Origin: Chenopodium formosanum
Lineage: Eukaryota; Streptophyta; Magnoliopsida; Caryophyllales; Amaranthaceae
Assembly: GCA_024500155.1 (NCBI GenBank)
Contig: CM044859.1
Location: forward strand, 40,594,003-40,658,002
Direction of reading: 5' to 3'
DNA: 64,000 nucleotides
Position 1 is the first letter of the stretch; each line of letters begins with the position of its first letter. The notes beneath the pieces are model-generated. The model did not search any database and was not told the DNA's origin. It saw nothing but the letters and a program-made list of their open reading frames with translations. Both the position numbers and the translations under genes were made by a program. This document shows positions 44,725 to 57,550 of this stretch, one piece after another.

Positions 44725-46854
44725 TGAGGTCGTCGCTCGAAGTGCGCCTACGTTAAGCATGTTGTGAATATGCTTGGCACTCTTAGGAAGTGGGAATTGA
44801 CATATACGATTAGGGACAACGATTAGGGACGAGGAAAGTAGGGAGCCGCCAACAAGTTTTTAAGGAAGTTGTAAACCGTTCACGGATCATAAAAGGCAAC
44901 CACGATAAAGAGACAACGATAGGCAACAACGATTGACCCGTGAAGGTTACACCCCATTCATAATCCATGAGACTACTAACTCCATATGGTTTGGAACCAC
45001 GAAAGGAGGATCGGGGATGATGGTACGAAGTGAGTCATGGAGTTACATTTGCCCGTATTGGCCACTACTCGATTCTTATAGTGAAAAGTGATTCCTGCGA
45101 TCTCAAAGACATGCAAACAAATATTCAATTTGCTTCAAACTATTATTAAGCTAAATTGGTTTAATATTAATGCAACACATTATTCTAAAATATTTGTGAT
45201 CACTTGATTAAACAACAAGATTAAAAGGAACCTAAACCGGTTCTCCAAATTATCTTATTAGGCGTGATTTTCAATTACATACATATTCCCTTTAAACATG
45301 TAATATGGTGATCATAAAAAAAAAAAATAAACATTAATATTGGAAGCAATTTAACAATAAATTGTTAGTCAAATCAAATAATAAAATGACCTAATCATGA
45401 TACTAGCAATATTAAAATAAAATAAGTAATTAAATTAATTAATTACTCACATTCTGTGTGTTCCTTTAAATTGCTACATCATGAATAAATTGTTAGTAAC
45501 TTCAATAAAAAAAATAAATCAAATGAAAATTTAATTAAATAATTGTAGATTTGATTTGGTCCAAACCCTTAGTTATTTGTACCTTTCACACCTTGGTTTA
45601 AGGACGAAACCTCGGGTGTCGTAAGGACTCCTTGGAGTGCTTAAGGGAAGAATGGCGTAATTAGGAATACAGGTTTAAAGCTTAGAATATGATAGAAAGA
45701 GAAGAGAATGAGTTTTGGTGTAAAAGAGAGAAAGAGAGAAGGATTTGATGCCCCGAACTGCAGAAAGGAAGGGGGTATTTATAGGGAAAATGAGTAGAGG
45801 GAACACACGGAACCCTAAAAAGAAAAAAAATAAAAATAAAAAAACCCTAAAAATTAACACCGCGACACAGTAGAGAACACTGTGACACGGTGCCAGGCAC
45901 CATCAGATGGGGGAAAGCACCGTCAGACGGGGGAAAATCTCGTGACGCGGGGAAAATTAGAGTGACGAGGGACATATTTGACCTACGGGAAGTGAAAACG
46001 CGTGAAGGGTTTACGCGGAAAAGACACGAGAAAATTCCGTGACACGGCACACGTACCGTGACACGGCAGTATCCACCGTGGCACGGTACAGTACACCGTG
46101 TCACCATATGGGAAAATGTGGAAATTACACGGAAAAAGCGTCGTGACACGGTGAGAAATACCGTGTCACGGCAGCAGGTGGTACAGCGTTACGGCAACAG
46201 GTACCGTGCCACGGTGGAATTTGACGCAAAAAATCTTCGAAAATAGCACCGTGACACGATGTACAGTACCGTGTCATGGCACCAGGTACCGTGCCACGTC
46301 ATCAGGCACCATGATACGGTGCTTTTGCACTGTGCGCGGTGATTCCAGTTTTTTACACGTTTTTAAGATTGCGATAACTTTTGATACATAACTTGGAATA
46401 AGGCATATAATATATCATTGGAAAGCTTATCAAGTCTATTTTCTAACCCAATTATAATCAGGTCAAAATTTTTTGTATATCTTAATATATGGTCGTTTTA
46501 GTGAAAGGGTGTCGGTTTTGGGCCGAGTTTAGTGTTTTGCTCATATCTTTTTCATTGGGCTTATGATATATGGTTGGAAAGCTTATTTCAAGGCCTATCC
46601 AACCAAATAATAATTGAATCAAAATTATATAGCCATAAAATCATTTCAGCTCGGTTTTGTGATGTGGATACGAAAAGTGGAAAATAGGTTATGGTTAGGG
46701 AAGTGAGCTAGAAATTGGATTGGTTCATAAAATATATTAGATAGAACACGGATTTAAGAACTCCAAAGATTAAATACTCAACCCGACCAATAATGGTGAT
46801 GAAAGGTGTTCATCATCGGGTTTGGTTTTGGGGAGACTTTTTTAAGTATCTACA
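44725..46854 (-). repeat. 5' LTR of D
   Basis: 2130 bp, TG...CA ends, minus-strand TATAAATA at 45776-45783. U3 carries a dense dyad array at 45859-46322. The right end (GGTTTGGTTTTGGGGAGAC) is shared with the C LTR. Confidence 0.8.
45859..46322. promoter_or_regulatory. CCGTGNCACGG dyad array in D LTR
   Basis: About fifteen exact or one-off copies of the palindromic word, e.g. near 46031, 46055, 46076, 46142, 46160, 46203, 46246 and 46268, starting 76 bases upstream of the minus-strand TATA box. The central base varies freely. Confidence 0.75.
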
Positions 46855-48891
46855 GGTATAAATATTCAACCGTGAGACAAATCAACTTTGCCCTGAGTGA
46901 AGAAAACCCAAGGTAAACTTCTCTCCCCTTTCTCCTTATTTTTCTTTTTATTTTTACCCTTCCCCTTTTTTCGGCTCCCCATTCATCACCATCGGCCAAC
47001 CACCAGCAGCGGTGGCCACTAATCGCCGGCAGCAGGCAGCCACCGGCGCCGGCAACTGCCTGGTGGCTGTCGGTTGCTCTTGCTTTCGAAAAAAAATTGA
47101 AACTTTATTTTAAAAACCAAATTAATCCTAAATCTAATTGTTAATTATGAGTTTTGGGATTTGATTTTGATGTTTGATTATAAGTATTATGTTAATTAAT
47201 TTTCAGATTATGTTTTTAATTAAAAAGCCCCAATTTTTGAAACCCCTGGTTCTTCATTTATAAATTATTGAAGGGTTACGATGTATAATGCTTTAAACCT
47301 TTGATAAAAGTGTTTTAAGGCTTAATTACAACAAGTTTTAATTAAAATATAGTGCTAGAATTTTTGGTAGAGCATTAAAAGTCAAGTTTCTTTAAGGAAT
47401 TTTAATTACCCATTTATTGGGATTAAAGTATGATGTTTTAAATATAATTTCAGCTTATTTTAATTAAATTATGAGGGGTTTTATAATTGTATATAATGCT
47501 GGAAATTTGTGTAGAGAGGGTTTTAATACTCTTCTATGATTTTAAATTGTAGGAGACTTTGAAGTGAGCGATTTCCATTAGTCATGGCGATTTTAAGATC
47601 GTATACAAAGTACGTTCGCGTACTTAGCATAATTTCATTGATTTAGTAGCATGCTAAATGTGTTTAATTGATTACAAGTAGTATCATGCTAGATTTGGAA
47701 TGGAAATTATGATTTGGATGTTTGGATTATAAAGCATGATTTATTTGTGATGGATTAATGGATGGAAAATAATGGTTTGGAATATTATTTATAAACCACA
47801 TATTTATTTGTGACATGTTAGAGAGCATGTTTAATTAAACTAAATGTTTAATTTGGTTTGGAATATTGAAAAGAAATTTTATTATGGTTCATATAATTTT
47901 TATTGATGCTATAAGCATGAGGAAAGAGTTATATAAGTGTCTATGTACACGAGAAATAAATTGTATGTTGGGGCCTTAGTGCACTTAAGGTGTTTTAACA
48001 CCGAGGGATAGGATTTGTGGCGCTTTATGCGTTTAAGGTGTCATTGGCACCGAGGTAGAATTAAAAAAGATTCAACATTAAATATTATGTGGTCACTAAT
48101 TATTCAAGAATTAAATTGGTATATTTGATTGATTGAAATTATTGTTGATCGAATGATTATGGTGGCACGGTTAGCTCCCATGTCAGTAACCTCAATTTAT
48201 TTGGGGGAGGTTAGGGGGAAATTCGGTTAATGCGTAGTCATCAACATTAAATAAATTATGTAGTGTCTAATGAGAACTTTTGTTGGTTGTTGTATTCTTG
48301 AAAAACAGGTGCAACGAGGCAAGTTGTGTGTTGATAGGAAATTATATGTTAGTGTGTTAATTACGCTTATGTACTCAGCTTTGCTGATTGTGTGTTTTGT
48401 GTGTTTGTAGGACTTGTCTTTATCTTGGCCCTATGATGACCCATTTTTAATGGAGAGTAGTGGAAACAAGTAGAGAGTAGCTTTTCAGGTGATGAAGCAT
48501 ATTCATGAATGACATGAGTGAAGAGCAAATCATGCTAGTTTCTATAAGTATATGATGTGTTTATTGCTTTAGTTATTTATGACATTATTATTATGCGAGA
48601 CTAATGAAGAGGTTTTGAGTTTGGTTTGGTTTTAATAAGGGCCTACAATGGTTCCAAGCTGTAGGTTGACTTTATTTTACTTCATTTGACTTTGGTTTGA
48701 CTTTACTTTCGTTGATTGACTTTTTAAGTTGACTTGTTTTGAATGGTTTTGAAATTAATCTTCCGCTGTGTGTCTTTGATAGTTGTCTTAACCGTTTTCA
48801 CGGTGATGGTAATGTCTTAGATATTCCTATTTAAAGTTTTAAACAAGGAAAAACATGTATTTTAAAAGAAAGGAATTTCTAAGGTGTTACA
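46855..48891 (+). repeat. LTR E1 (solo or truncated), chromovirus-type
   Basis: Ends GGTGTTACA at 48891, complementary to TGTAATACC at the start of E2 (54332). It shares many blocks with E2 (TACGTTCGCGTACTTAG, TACTCAGCTTTGCTGATTG, GGTGATGAAGCATATTCATG). The left part is missing: sequence starts at the TATA region (TATAAATA, 46858) because D is inserted there. No primer site or polypurine tract adjoins it. No gene. Confidence 0.65.
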
Positions 48892-49017
48892 GCCGAAGCC
48901 CGAGTCCTTCGAAGCCTAGCAAACAGAGAGCTTGAGGAGCCTGCCAAGGAGTTCCTCCAAGAAGGAGAAGCCATTGAACTCCAATATGATGGGGAGAATC
49001 CTATGGAGGAGAACTAG
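48892..49017 (+). pseudogene. C-terminal tail of the antisense gene of F
   Basis: Frame AEARVLRSLANRELEEPAKE, then an acidic end ...NPMEEN and TAG at 49015-49017. Position and downstream context (TTTTCCGGCCTGCGTGCCGA) match the end of the antisense gene in family A; residues differ. Confidence 0.55.
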
Positions 49018-50172
49018 GCAGCCCAGCCTCAGGCTTGAGTTTTCAGCGACAATATGCCAAGTTTTAAGCTTTTCCGGCCTGCGTGCCGAGTATTTGTGTA
49101 TTCTTACCGATTAAGGAGTGGGGTGACATTTTAATTTTCTTTGTTCCGGATGTTTATCCGGTTAACATTATTATCCGGCTTTGACCAGCTTGAATGATAT
49201 TTGCCGACTGAGTCGGCTTGATGAATTTGCTAATTTTGTTTCAACTTTTGCACTCAAATTCTGCAATTTTAATTTTTGAATTTTTGCCTAACTTTTTAGA
49301 GCATGCGGCAATTCAATTAGTATATCGGCTACTCTTGCCCATGGCAGCTGTGTGGTTGGTTTTAGTACTTCTTTGATAGATTGACTTTGGAATGTTTGAT
49401 ACTTTAGAGAGCATGGAATGTTCCTAAATTAATCAATAGTGATTGCCCCAAACCAAGTACACAGCCGTCCAATAAGTAGTCGTTTTACCCAACCGAGGAG
49501 TAGGCTAGATCATAGCCTTATTTCCCCTTTTGTGGTATTCGTATTTCATAAAAAAACTTTCTTAGTGAACCAGGAGGGAACTTGTCGCCTGGTAGTTAAT
49601 GGAATAGAGAACATATTGTCCGTCTGTCGGATGGTCCCCAGACAGCTTTAAGGCCGCCTGGGGTGCCTGCAATTCACTACACCTGGTTTGTCTGCCCCAT
49701 TGGGGTGACTAACGCAATTTCGTCAAATAACCTAACAGAGAACTTCAGTTATTAACCGACTTAAGTCTTTTGACATCCGGTCTTTATACTTAACCGTTCT
49801 ATTAGACAATTTTGGTCAAAAAACTATGAGTTTACCAATTAGGTCGTTTAATCTTTGTTGTCTGCATATGCTGGTAAAGCAAACGATAGAATGCTCTTTG
49901 CGACGATAACACCCGAAGGGGCGTCGCCGAACGCCATACTCATATTGGAGCAGACGAATTTATAAATTTGCATCTGGCCATTAGCCTCAATTTAGATATC
50001 AAATTAGCCGCTAAGTTTTTAACCTAGCTTATTTATTTAATAGACCGTCTATGTTTCAAAAGCCGGTCGTATTTTGTTGCGCATGTATATATACAAACCA
50101 AATAAATTAAATTGGAAATAAAAAGCAACTTTTTTCATTGATGGGCTTTTCATTTACAAAAATTTACAAGTC
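49018..50172. other. Non-coding 3' region of F
   Basis: Aligns in blocks with 60327-61500 (inverted 5186-6117). No gene. Confidence 0.6.
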
Positions 50173-53125
50173 TCAGAAGTAGTAATTTTTCAAATTGTCT
50201 ACATTCCAAGTCCTAGGCAGCCACCGACCGTCTGGAGTTTCTAGGCGGTAGGTGTCGTTCCTCACTTCTTCATAGATCCGGTAGGGGCCTAGTTAGGAGT
50301 TAGCTTTCCCTGCTCATTGGCCCTATTGGTTGCCTCCATCCTTTGTAACACAAAGTCCCCAACTTTTAAGGGCCATTTGTGCTTGTTATAGGCACGAGTC
50401 ATTCTCAGACTGTAAATCTCATGACGCAAGGTGGCATTTCCCCTGCGCTCCGGGAGTGAGTCCAATGATAGCCGCATGGCCTCCCAGTTTGCCTCTTTAT
50501 CGTATAGCATGACTCGTAGAGTCGGCTCATAATGCTCGATGCGCAAGACGGCTTCAGCACCGTAAACCATGAGAAATGGGGTTTCATCACCGGTTGCCCC
50601 TTTTTCAGTTGTCCAGATGGCCCATAGGACATGAATTAACTCTTCAGCCCACAAACCACCGGCTCTTTCAATTTTCTTTTTGATACCGTCTAAGATGAGG
50701 TTGTTGAAGGCTTCAACTTGGCCGTTTGCTTGGGGTCGGCCAATTGATGCAAAACAATGTGAGATCCCTTGATCCCCCAATCAACTTTTAAGTCAAATTA
50801 GGGTCCATTGTCAAACACCATAGACATAGGTACCCCAAACCGGGTGATATTGTTCTTCCAGATAAAGGAGATGACATCCTTTGTCTTGATTCCTTTGACC
50901 GCCTCCCGCTCCACCCACTTGGTGAAATAATCCACATCCACAAGAATATAGCGCTTTCCACCTGGCGTAGGCGTATAAGGACCAAGAATATCCATGCCCC
51001 ATGTAGTAAACAAGACTGGGTTATGGATTGTCGTAAGGTCAGTAGCCGACCGATGGATTAGCTTGCCAAATCTTTGACACTTATCACATTTTTTAACAAA
51101 CTCCATGGCATGTGACTCACGAGTGGGCTAGAAATAATGTCGTCTGGCTCTGACGGCTAAGGACCTGTAGCCTGCATGAGAGGCGCAGTATCCCACATGC
51201 AATTCTTTGAGAACTTCTCTACCCTTTTATGTGGTAACACACTTCAATAAAGGCTTCAGAAACCTCGCCTTAAAGAGCTCTCCTTTTTTCATCTCAAAGT
51301 TTGCAGCACGCTTCTTCAGTACGGCCTCCTCCTAGGGTGAATCAAGGAACGTGCCATCTGACAAATACGCCCAGATGCTATCCATCCAAGTAGAACTTCG
51401 ATCCATCACTCCAATGGGATCATCATCAGATATGCTTTGTTTTTCCATCACTTCCCAGAAGACTGACCGAGGCGTATCACAGGAGGCGAAGGATGCCAAT
51501 TTTAACAGAGCATTCGCCTGGTTGTTTTCAGACCTGGGCACTTGACTTAAATGAAATTGTTCAAGTGACCCAGCGTCAGCTTTGACTACCTGCAAATATT
51601 TGATCATAGCCAGATGGGTGGCTTCATACTCACCATGATATTGGCTAACGACCAATTGAGAATTAGAGTAGGCGTCGATTTTGGTTGCTCCTGCCGCCTT
51701 ACACATGCGGATACCGGCTAGTAGGGCTTCATATTCCACCTCATTATTTGAGGCTTGGAACTTAAACTGTAGTGCATATTCATATTTATCCCCTTCTGGA
51801 GATTGACATATTATGCCTACACCACAACCATTCATAGTAGAGCTCCCATCTACATGCACCTTCCAAACCTGATCAAGGTTGTCCGGAGCAACCAGCCTTG
51901 TCATTTAGACAATGAAGTCTGCAAACGCCTGACCCTTCACTGCCTTTCTTGGTTCGTAGGAGATTTCAAGATTTTGCATTTCAATAGCCTATTTGAGCAT
52001 TCTACCGGATGAGTCTAGGGTTGTCATTAGCTGCTTAAGGGGTTGATATGTATAGATCAACACTGGATGTGCGAAGAAATATGGTTTCAACTTCTTAATA
52101 GCCATGTAAAGAGCAAGACCAAAATTTTCAACCATAGGGTACCGGAGTTCAGCATTTCTGAGTACATGGCTAATGAAATATACCAGGAGCTGAATATCGT
52201 CTTTCTCAGCAAGGAAAACGGCACTGAGGGCATGATCTGAGACAGCTAGGTACATGTAAAGCGTCTCCTTTGGCAAGGGGCTAACAAGCCTTGGCAGGGA
52301 GTGTAAATGTTCTTTTATATTTTGAAAGGCCGCCTCAGCATCATTTCCCTATTCAAATCTAGTCTTCTTTCTGATTGCTTGGAAGAAGTAAAGACATTTG
52401 TCACTTGACCGGCTAAGGAATCTCCCAAGCACGGCCAGACAACCGGTAAGCCTCTAAGCCTCCTTGATAGTGCGAGGTGACTTCATCATGTTAATCACCG
52501 TCTGTATCTTCTCGGGTTTAGCCTCTATCCCCCTTTGATCAATCAGGAATCCAAGAAAATTCTCAAACTTAACACTAAAAACACATTATTTGGGGTTTAA
52601 CATGACATTATGCCACCTGAGTCTGCTGAAGGTTTCTCATAGATCAGCAAGGTGATTCGTCTGTAGCTTGGATTTGACTATCATGTCATCAATATGTGCC
52701 TCTACATTCCTCCCAATCAAATTAATAAAGACCGTATTAATCATCCGTTGAAAAGTAGTTGGCGCATTCTCAAGCCAAACGGCATCACCGTATAACTAAA
52801 TAACCCCTAATCTATGATGAAGGCCGTCTTTATCTTTTTCCATAGGGGTATTTGGTGGAAGCCGGAGTAGGCATCTATCCATAAAACTCATCAAGGCATA
52901 CCTAGATGTGGAGTCGACAAGGTTGTCGATCTTTGGAAGCGGGTAACTGTTCTTTGGACATGCCTTGTTCAAGTTAGTGTAATCAACGCACATGTGTCAA
53001 GTACCATTCGGTTTCTTTACAAGCACTACGTTCGCAACCAAATCAAGGAAGTTACATGGCCGAATGAACCCGGCGTCTAACAACTTATTGACCTCGGCAG
53101 CTGCCGCCTGATTGGGCCATGTACT
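50173..53125 (-). pseudogene. pol: pol remnant of F (RT to integrase)
   Basis: Integrase C-terminal half 50780-50289 (NGQVEAFNNLILDG, catalytic Glu), integrase core 51106-50798 (WGMDILGPY, CDKCQRF), archaeal-type RNase H 51904-51332 (VHVDGSSTMNGCG, NNEVEYEALLAG), RNase H near 52276-51989, and an RT piece 52993-52796 (CVDYTNLNKACPKN). Multiple frameshifts and stops separate them. RT breaks off at about 53130. Confidence 0.8.
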
Positions 53126-53130
53126 TGGGG

Positions 53131-53724
53131 TATTTTTTTTTACCCTAAACAGTAATTTTTTCATAAAATAAAATTAAAACTAAGTAAATATTTGAAATTT
53201 TTTTTGGACAATTTATATAAATCACTAAACAATTCAACATAAATTCAACATAAAAATTTTCAGACTATTATGAACTTCAACATAAATTATGCTAATTTTC
53301 ATAACAACTTACCCTTTTTTCGGAGATTTGGGTTGAAGCTTGCTTTCCATGGAGTTTGCAAATATTTAGAGAGAGAAAACTAGAGAAAGGAGAGAGATAA
53401 ATAGAGAATGGAGAGAGAAAATAAATTGATGTAAATGAATTTTGGGAGGAGTTTGAATCAAAGACGGTTTATTTCATTCTTTTTTACCGAAAGATTGAGG
53501 TAAGTATGGTCGGGTGGGCCTTTTATTCTGGTCCGCGTTTGTGTTGGGCTTTTGGGCCTTGTTGGCTGCACAAGAGTGCAACCAAGACCAATAATGGGTC
53601 TTGGCTAAATACTAATGTAGCTATTATAACTGCAACAAGGAAAAGCCCAAACATACGACCCAAATCAAATAACCCAGATAATATATTCGAGACCTGTCCA
53701 AATCAACTCCACGCTCTATAAAAT
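53131..53724. other. AT-rich DNA of unknown origin
   Basis: No family recognised. Contains a GAGAGAGAAA-rich stretch near 53370-53430. I see no terminal inverted repeats or gene. Confidence 0.4.
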
Positions 53725-54220
53725 GAACATTTAGTTTACAAAAATGAACATGAAAAAAATGAACATCTTATAATAAAAAATGAACATGTAATACTAAAAA
53801 GTGAACATGTTACTCCGTATAAAAAAATGGTCATTTTATTAAAAATGAACATGATTATCATATAATCATATATTTGCTAGACCACGATCTTAAAAACGAA
53901 CATTTAGTAAAAAAAAATGAACATGTAAAAAAAGGAATATTCAGTAATAAAAATGGACGCGTAAGAAAAACAGACATTTAGTAATTAAAAAGTGAATATG
54001 AAAAAAAAAAAAAAAAGATATGAACATTTTGTATATTAGAAATGATCATTTATCATACAACCACAAAATAGCTACACCATACCAAATAAAATGAACATTT
54101 CGTAAAAATATATGAGCACATTAAATAAATGATAATTTAGTATAAAAAACGTAAAAAAAAAAAAATGAACACGTCAAATAAATATTATGAATATTTAATA
54201 TATTAAAATGAACATGATTT
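53725..54220. repeat. Degenerate AAAATGAACAT array
   Basis: About twenty variants of (A)3-4-TGAACAT(G/T)TA recur at irregular 15-30 base spacing. The core TGAACAT is the most constant part. Confidence 0.7.
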
Positions 54221-54331
54221 CATATATTCATATAGGTTCAAATTCGTTGTATATACTACCTATGTTTCAAGTAGTTGCAACTTTGAACTCGACACGGATT
54301 TTAAGACAAAATTTCATAATGGTCGATTAAT

Positions 54332-56691
54332 TGTAATACCCCATATTTTTTATGTATTTTTATAAAGTATTTAAGTATTAATAAAATGTATTGTCAAGGG
54401 CTCAAGTATTTTAATTAAATATTTTAAAGGGTTAAAGTATTTTAAATATAAAGTTTTATAAAAGTAAAATATGTTTTGGGCCAAACGTTTATTAATTATT
54501 GGGCAATGTAAATTATTCCTACATACTATTATTGGAATAACCCATTCCAAAACCCATAACTTAAGCCCTATCCCATAACTCAAGCCCACATTTTTATAAG
54601 CCCAAATTTAACCCTACACTCTCTACTCTATAAATACCCCATGAATCCCCAAAAATTTCCCACACAAAAAGGTTAGTCATATTTTCTCTCTCCTTTGTTT
54701 TATTAATTTGTGTACTTATAATTATTGATTTATGGATTTTGATTTTATTGTTTGAAATTAATTTAATTAGTATCAAATTGTATTTTGATGATTAAACTTT
54801 ATAATTTTCAGATTTTGTAAATTTTACAACCTAAGGTTTTTAATTATTGAAAATCATGATTTTAGGGTTTTTATGAATAATTGCTTTAGGGCTTTTATAG
54901 TAATGACGTTTTGAAATTTTGGTGATTATAACTACTTATTAGTTTAACTTAATTCCAGATTATTTTGAACAAGTAAATTCATGTTTTAATTATTAGATTT
55001 TCGTTCGTTAATATTAATCCCGTTTTAATCCCGATCAGGTTCTGAACTCCTCCGATTTTGATAAAAAAAAAAAGAAGTGTTTTTCGTGTGGAAACAACGT
55101 TTTAAGAAAGACTCACTACCTTTGGTAAGGAGCACCACCCTCTCGTGGCCAAATTCAGCCTTTAAATATGATTTTCGGGCAGTTTTTGATTTTTAGCGAA
55201 GTTTTTTTTTATGCTTTAAATTTAAAGTAGTATAATTGTGATTTTAATAAAAGGGTGTGATTACCCATTAAAAATGAGTTTAATTAGGGGTTTTCAAAAA
55301 AGTTTCAGATTATTTTAAGTATTCTAAAGTAAATTTAAGTTGCTGGAAATTGTGTATACAAGGAGAATTAATATAGTATTATTGTCCCTTTATGTAGGAG
55401 ACTTAATTCGGGAATTGTTGTAGTGTAATCGGCTACTTTAAGGGCTTATTTGAGGTACGTTCGCGTACTTAGTATATTTTGATGATGTAGAATCATGCTA
55501 GACTTGATGTTAATCAATTACAAGTAGTATCATGCTAAGGTTTTAAGTATGGAATTGTGAATTAATGGTGTTGGTGATTGAATTGTGAAGCATGAATTAT
55601 TTGTGATGGGTTATGGATTGAAAAATTATATTTTGACATGTTGTGTTTGAACCACACTTTTATTTATGGCATGTTAGAATGCATGATTAATTAAACTACA
55701 TGTTTAATTATGTTTGGAATATTGAAAAGGATTTTAATTATGGTTCAAATAAATTTTATTGATGCTTTAATTTAAGCATGAGGAAGGAGCTATATAAGTG
55801 TCTATGTACACAAGGGATAAATTGTATACTGGTGCCTTTGTGCACTTAAGGTGTTTTTGACACCGAGGGATAGGATTTTTGGCGCTTTATGCGTTTAAAG
55901 TGTCTTTGACATTGAGGTAGAATTAAAAAGGGTTCAACATTAAATAATATGTGGTCACTAATTATTCAAGAATTAAATTGGTATGTTTGGTTGATTGAAT
56001 AATTATTGTTGATTGATTTATTATGCTTTGAGAGTCATCACCAAGTCAATAACATGTAAATAACGTAAAGTGAAAGAGATTACGCACCAAAACTCTTGGA
56101 ACGTATATTCCTTGAGTATGAACAATGGGGGGAGTTATGGGGGGTTTTATATTTAACCATAATTTCTAATGGAGTACAGGACGCTGTACATTCCTTTTTA
56201 TTTATTATTATGCGCAGGAATTCCGCCACCTTTGAGTGGTTTTGTCGCTGGCACGGTTAGCTCCCGTGTCAGTTAACCTCAATTTATTTGGGGGAGGTAT
56301 AGTTGGAAACCCATTCGATGCGTAATCAACGCTAAATGAATTATTTAGTGTCTAGTTAATGTGTCTTGCTGATTGTTGTGTGTGATTGTAAACAGGTGCA
56401 ATGAGGTAAGTGTGTGTTGATAGGTGAAAGCATGTTAGTGTGTTTAATTACGCTTATGTACTCAGCTTTGCTGATTGTGTGTGTTTGTGTGTTTGGCCAT
56501 GTCTTTATTTTGGCCCTACGACGACCCATTTTCTAATGACAAGTAGTGGGGACAAGTGGAGAGGAGGTTTTCAGGTGATGAAGCATATTCATGAATGGGC
56601 ATGAGTGAAGAGCGAATCATGCTAGTTTCTATAAGTATATGATGTGTTTAATTCTTTAATTATTTATGATATTATTATCATGCATGACTAA
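54332..56691 (+). repeat. LTR E2, right end cut by A3
   Basis: Starts TGTAATACCCC; similar to E1 over most of its length, with TATAAATA at about 54632. Compared with E1 it has about 215 extra bases at 56030-56246. The last ~270 bases are displaced by A3. No gene. Confidence 0.65.
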
Positions 56692-57508
56692 TGTTTTGGG
56701 TGTTTTTGTCCCTCGGGAGAGTTACGTCACGAAGACTGATCCGGCTTGAGCTGCACCTGCAAAATAACGGAGACTCCGGGTAGTTGGAGCTCCGCCTCCG
56801 ACCGTCAAGTTAGTAACTTGAAAAGGAATAAAGAGTACGGAAATTTAGGTGGATATCTGCTCGGATTCCAAGCTCAGGTGTTTCTCTGATGTAAGAGAAT
56901 GCAGGTATATTAAATGGTAAAACGTGCCCTCAAAAAGAGAGACATCTCCCTATTTATAGGGTCTTTGGGAATTGCCCCTGATTAGAACACTGAACCCTAA
57001 TCATTGGTGGGCTGCGCCGTTTTCCGGCGTTCTCGGGATTTGGGCCTGAAGGCCGCCTTTTCCCCTTTATTTCTGGAATGACACGTGTCAAGCAGAGATT
57101 GGTCCATATTGGACCAATCTAAGGCTGACACGTGTCACCCTTTGATTGGGCCACGTGGCAGGGTATAAATATCCTAAACATTTGCCCCTCACAAATGTGA
57201 CATGGCACGCCACGTGGCATCTGTGACACATGTCACGCTCCGGTTGGCGGTAATTTTACCGTTACAGAGTAACCGTTCACCTTCCGGGTAAATTACGGAA
57301 ATGCCCCCAAATTTACCCTCTATATATAGCCGTTTTACCCTCATAATTTTGTACGTTTACAAAAATTTCCTAGAGAGAAAAACTTTGAGAGAGCAGAAGT
57401 CATCCGTTTGAGTCAGACGCGAGCAAGAAAGTTTGTTCTTCAGCAACCCAGCCGGTCCCGCCTACTTTCAGATACCAGATCAAAAGGTACCGTCTCTGTC
57501 TCTCTCAG
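56692..57508 (-). repeat. 3' LTR of A3
   Basis: 817 bp, same family as 8974-9795. TATA for the element at 56951-56958 (minus), TATA for the antisense gene at 57321-57328 (plus), CACGTG words between them. Putative polypurine tract follows at 57509-57524. Confidence 0.75.
57321..57328 (+). promoter_or_regulatory. TATA box for the antisense gene of A3
   Basis: CTATATATAG 223-230 bases before ATG 57551, conserved in all three A copies. Confidence 0.55.
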
Positions 57509-57550
57509 CTCTTTTCTTTTTTCACCGCTTGTACATATTTCTTGCAATAA

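Larger units (their letters stand above)
42968..46854 (-). mobile_element. 5' end of Ogre-like element D, cut by insertion of C
   Basis: Complete 5' LTR (44725-46854), primer site, leader and first ~300 bases of gag. The C 5' LTR starts directly within gag; the remainder is not in the window. Related to C by LTR blocks and by the gag segment FKPTDNPMFHLKAF, which corresponds to FKATDNPYFHLRAF of C. Confidence 0.8.
48892..53130 (-). mobile_element. Decayed Tat-type fragment F
   Basis: Integrase, archaeal-type RNase H, RNase H and part of RT on the minus strand, a 3' non-coding region like family A, and the tail of a plus-strand antisense gene cut by E1. More diverged from A1-A3 than they are from each other. 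Confidence 0.8.

Noticed and set aside
45859..46322. CRISPR-like array of short palindromes in the D LTR
   Set aside because: Words are 11 bases, spacing is irregular and spacers are themselves similar; the context is a plant LTR.
46990..47085. GC-rich GCCACCGGCGCCGG stretch as a host exon or C-word cluster
   Set aside because: No open frame with family resemblance, and a lone GGCGCC inside a GC-rich patch is expected by chance.
49439..49651. Small ORF in the F 3' region
   Set aside because: Not conserved in the A copies at the matching position; stops and frameshifts elsewhere show the region is non-coding.
46855..56691. E1 and E2 as the two LTRs of one element
   Set aside because: No primer site follows E1 and no polypurine tract precedes E2; the DNA between is an unrelated Tat fragment in the other orientation.
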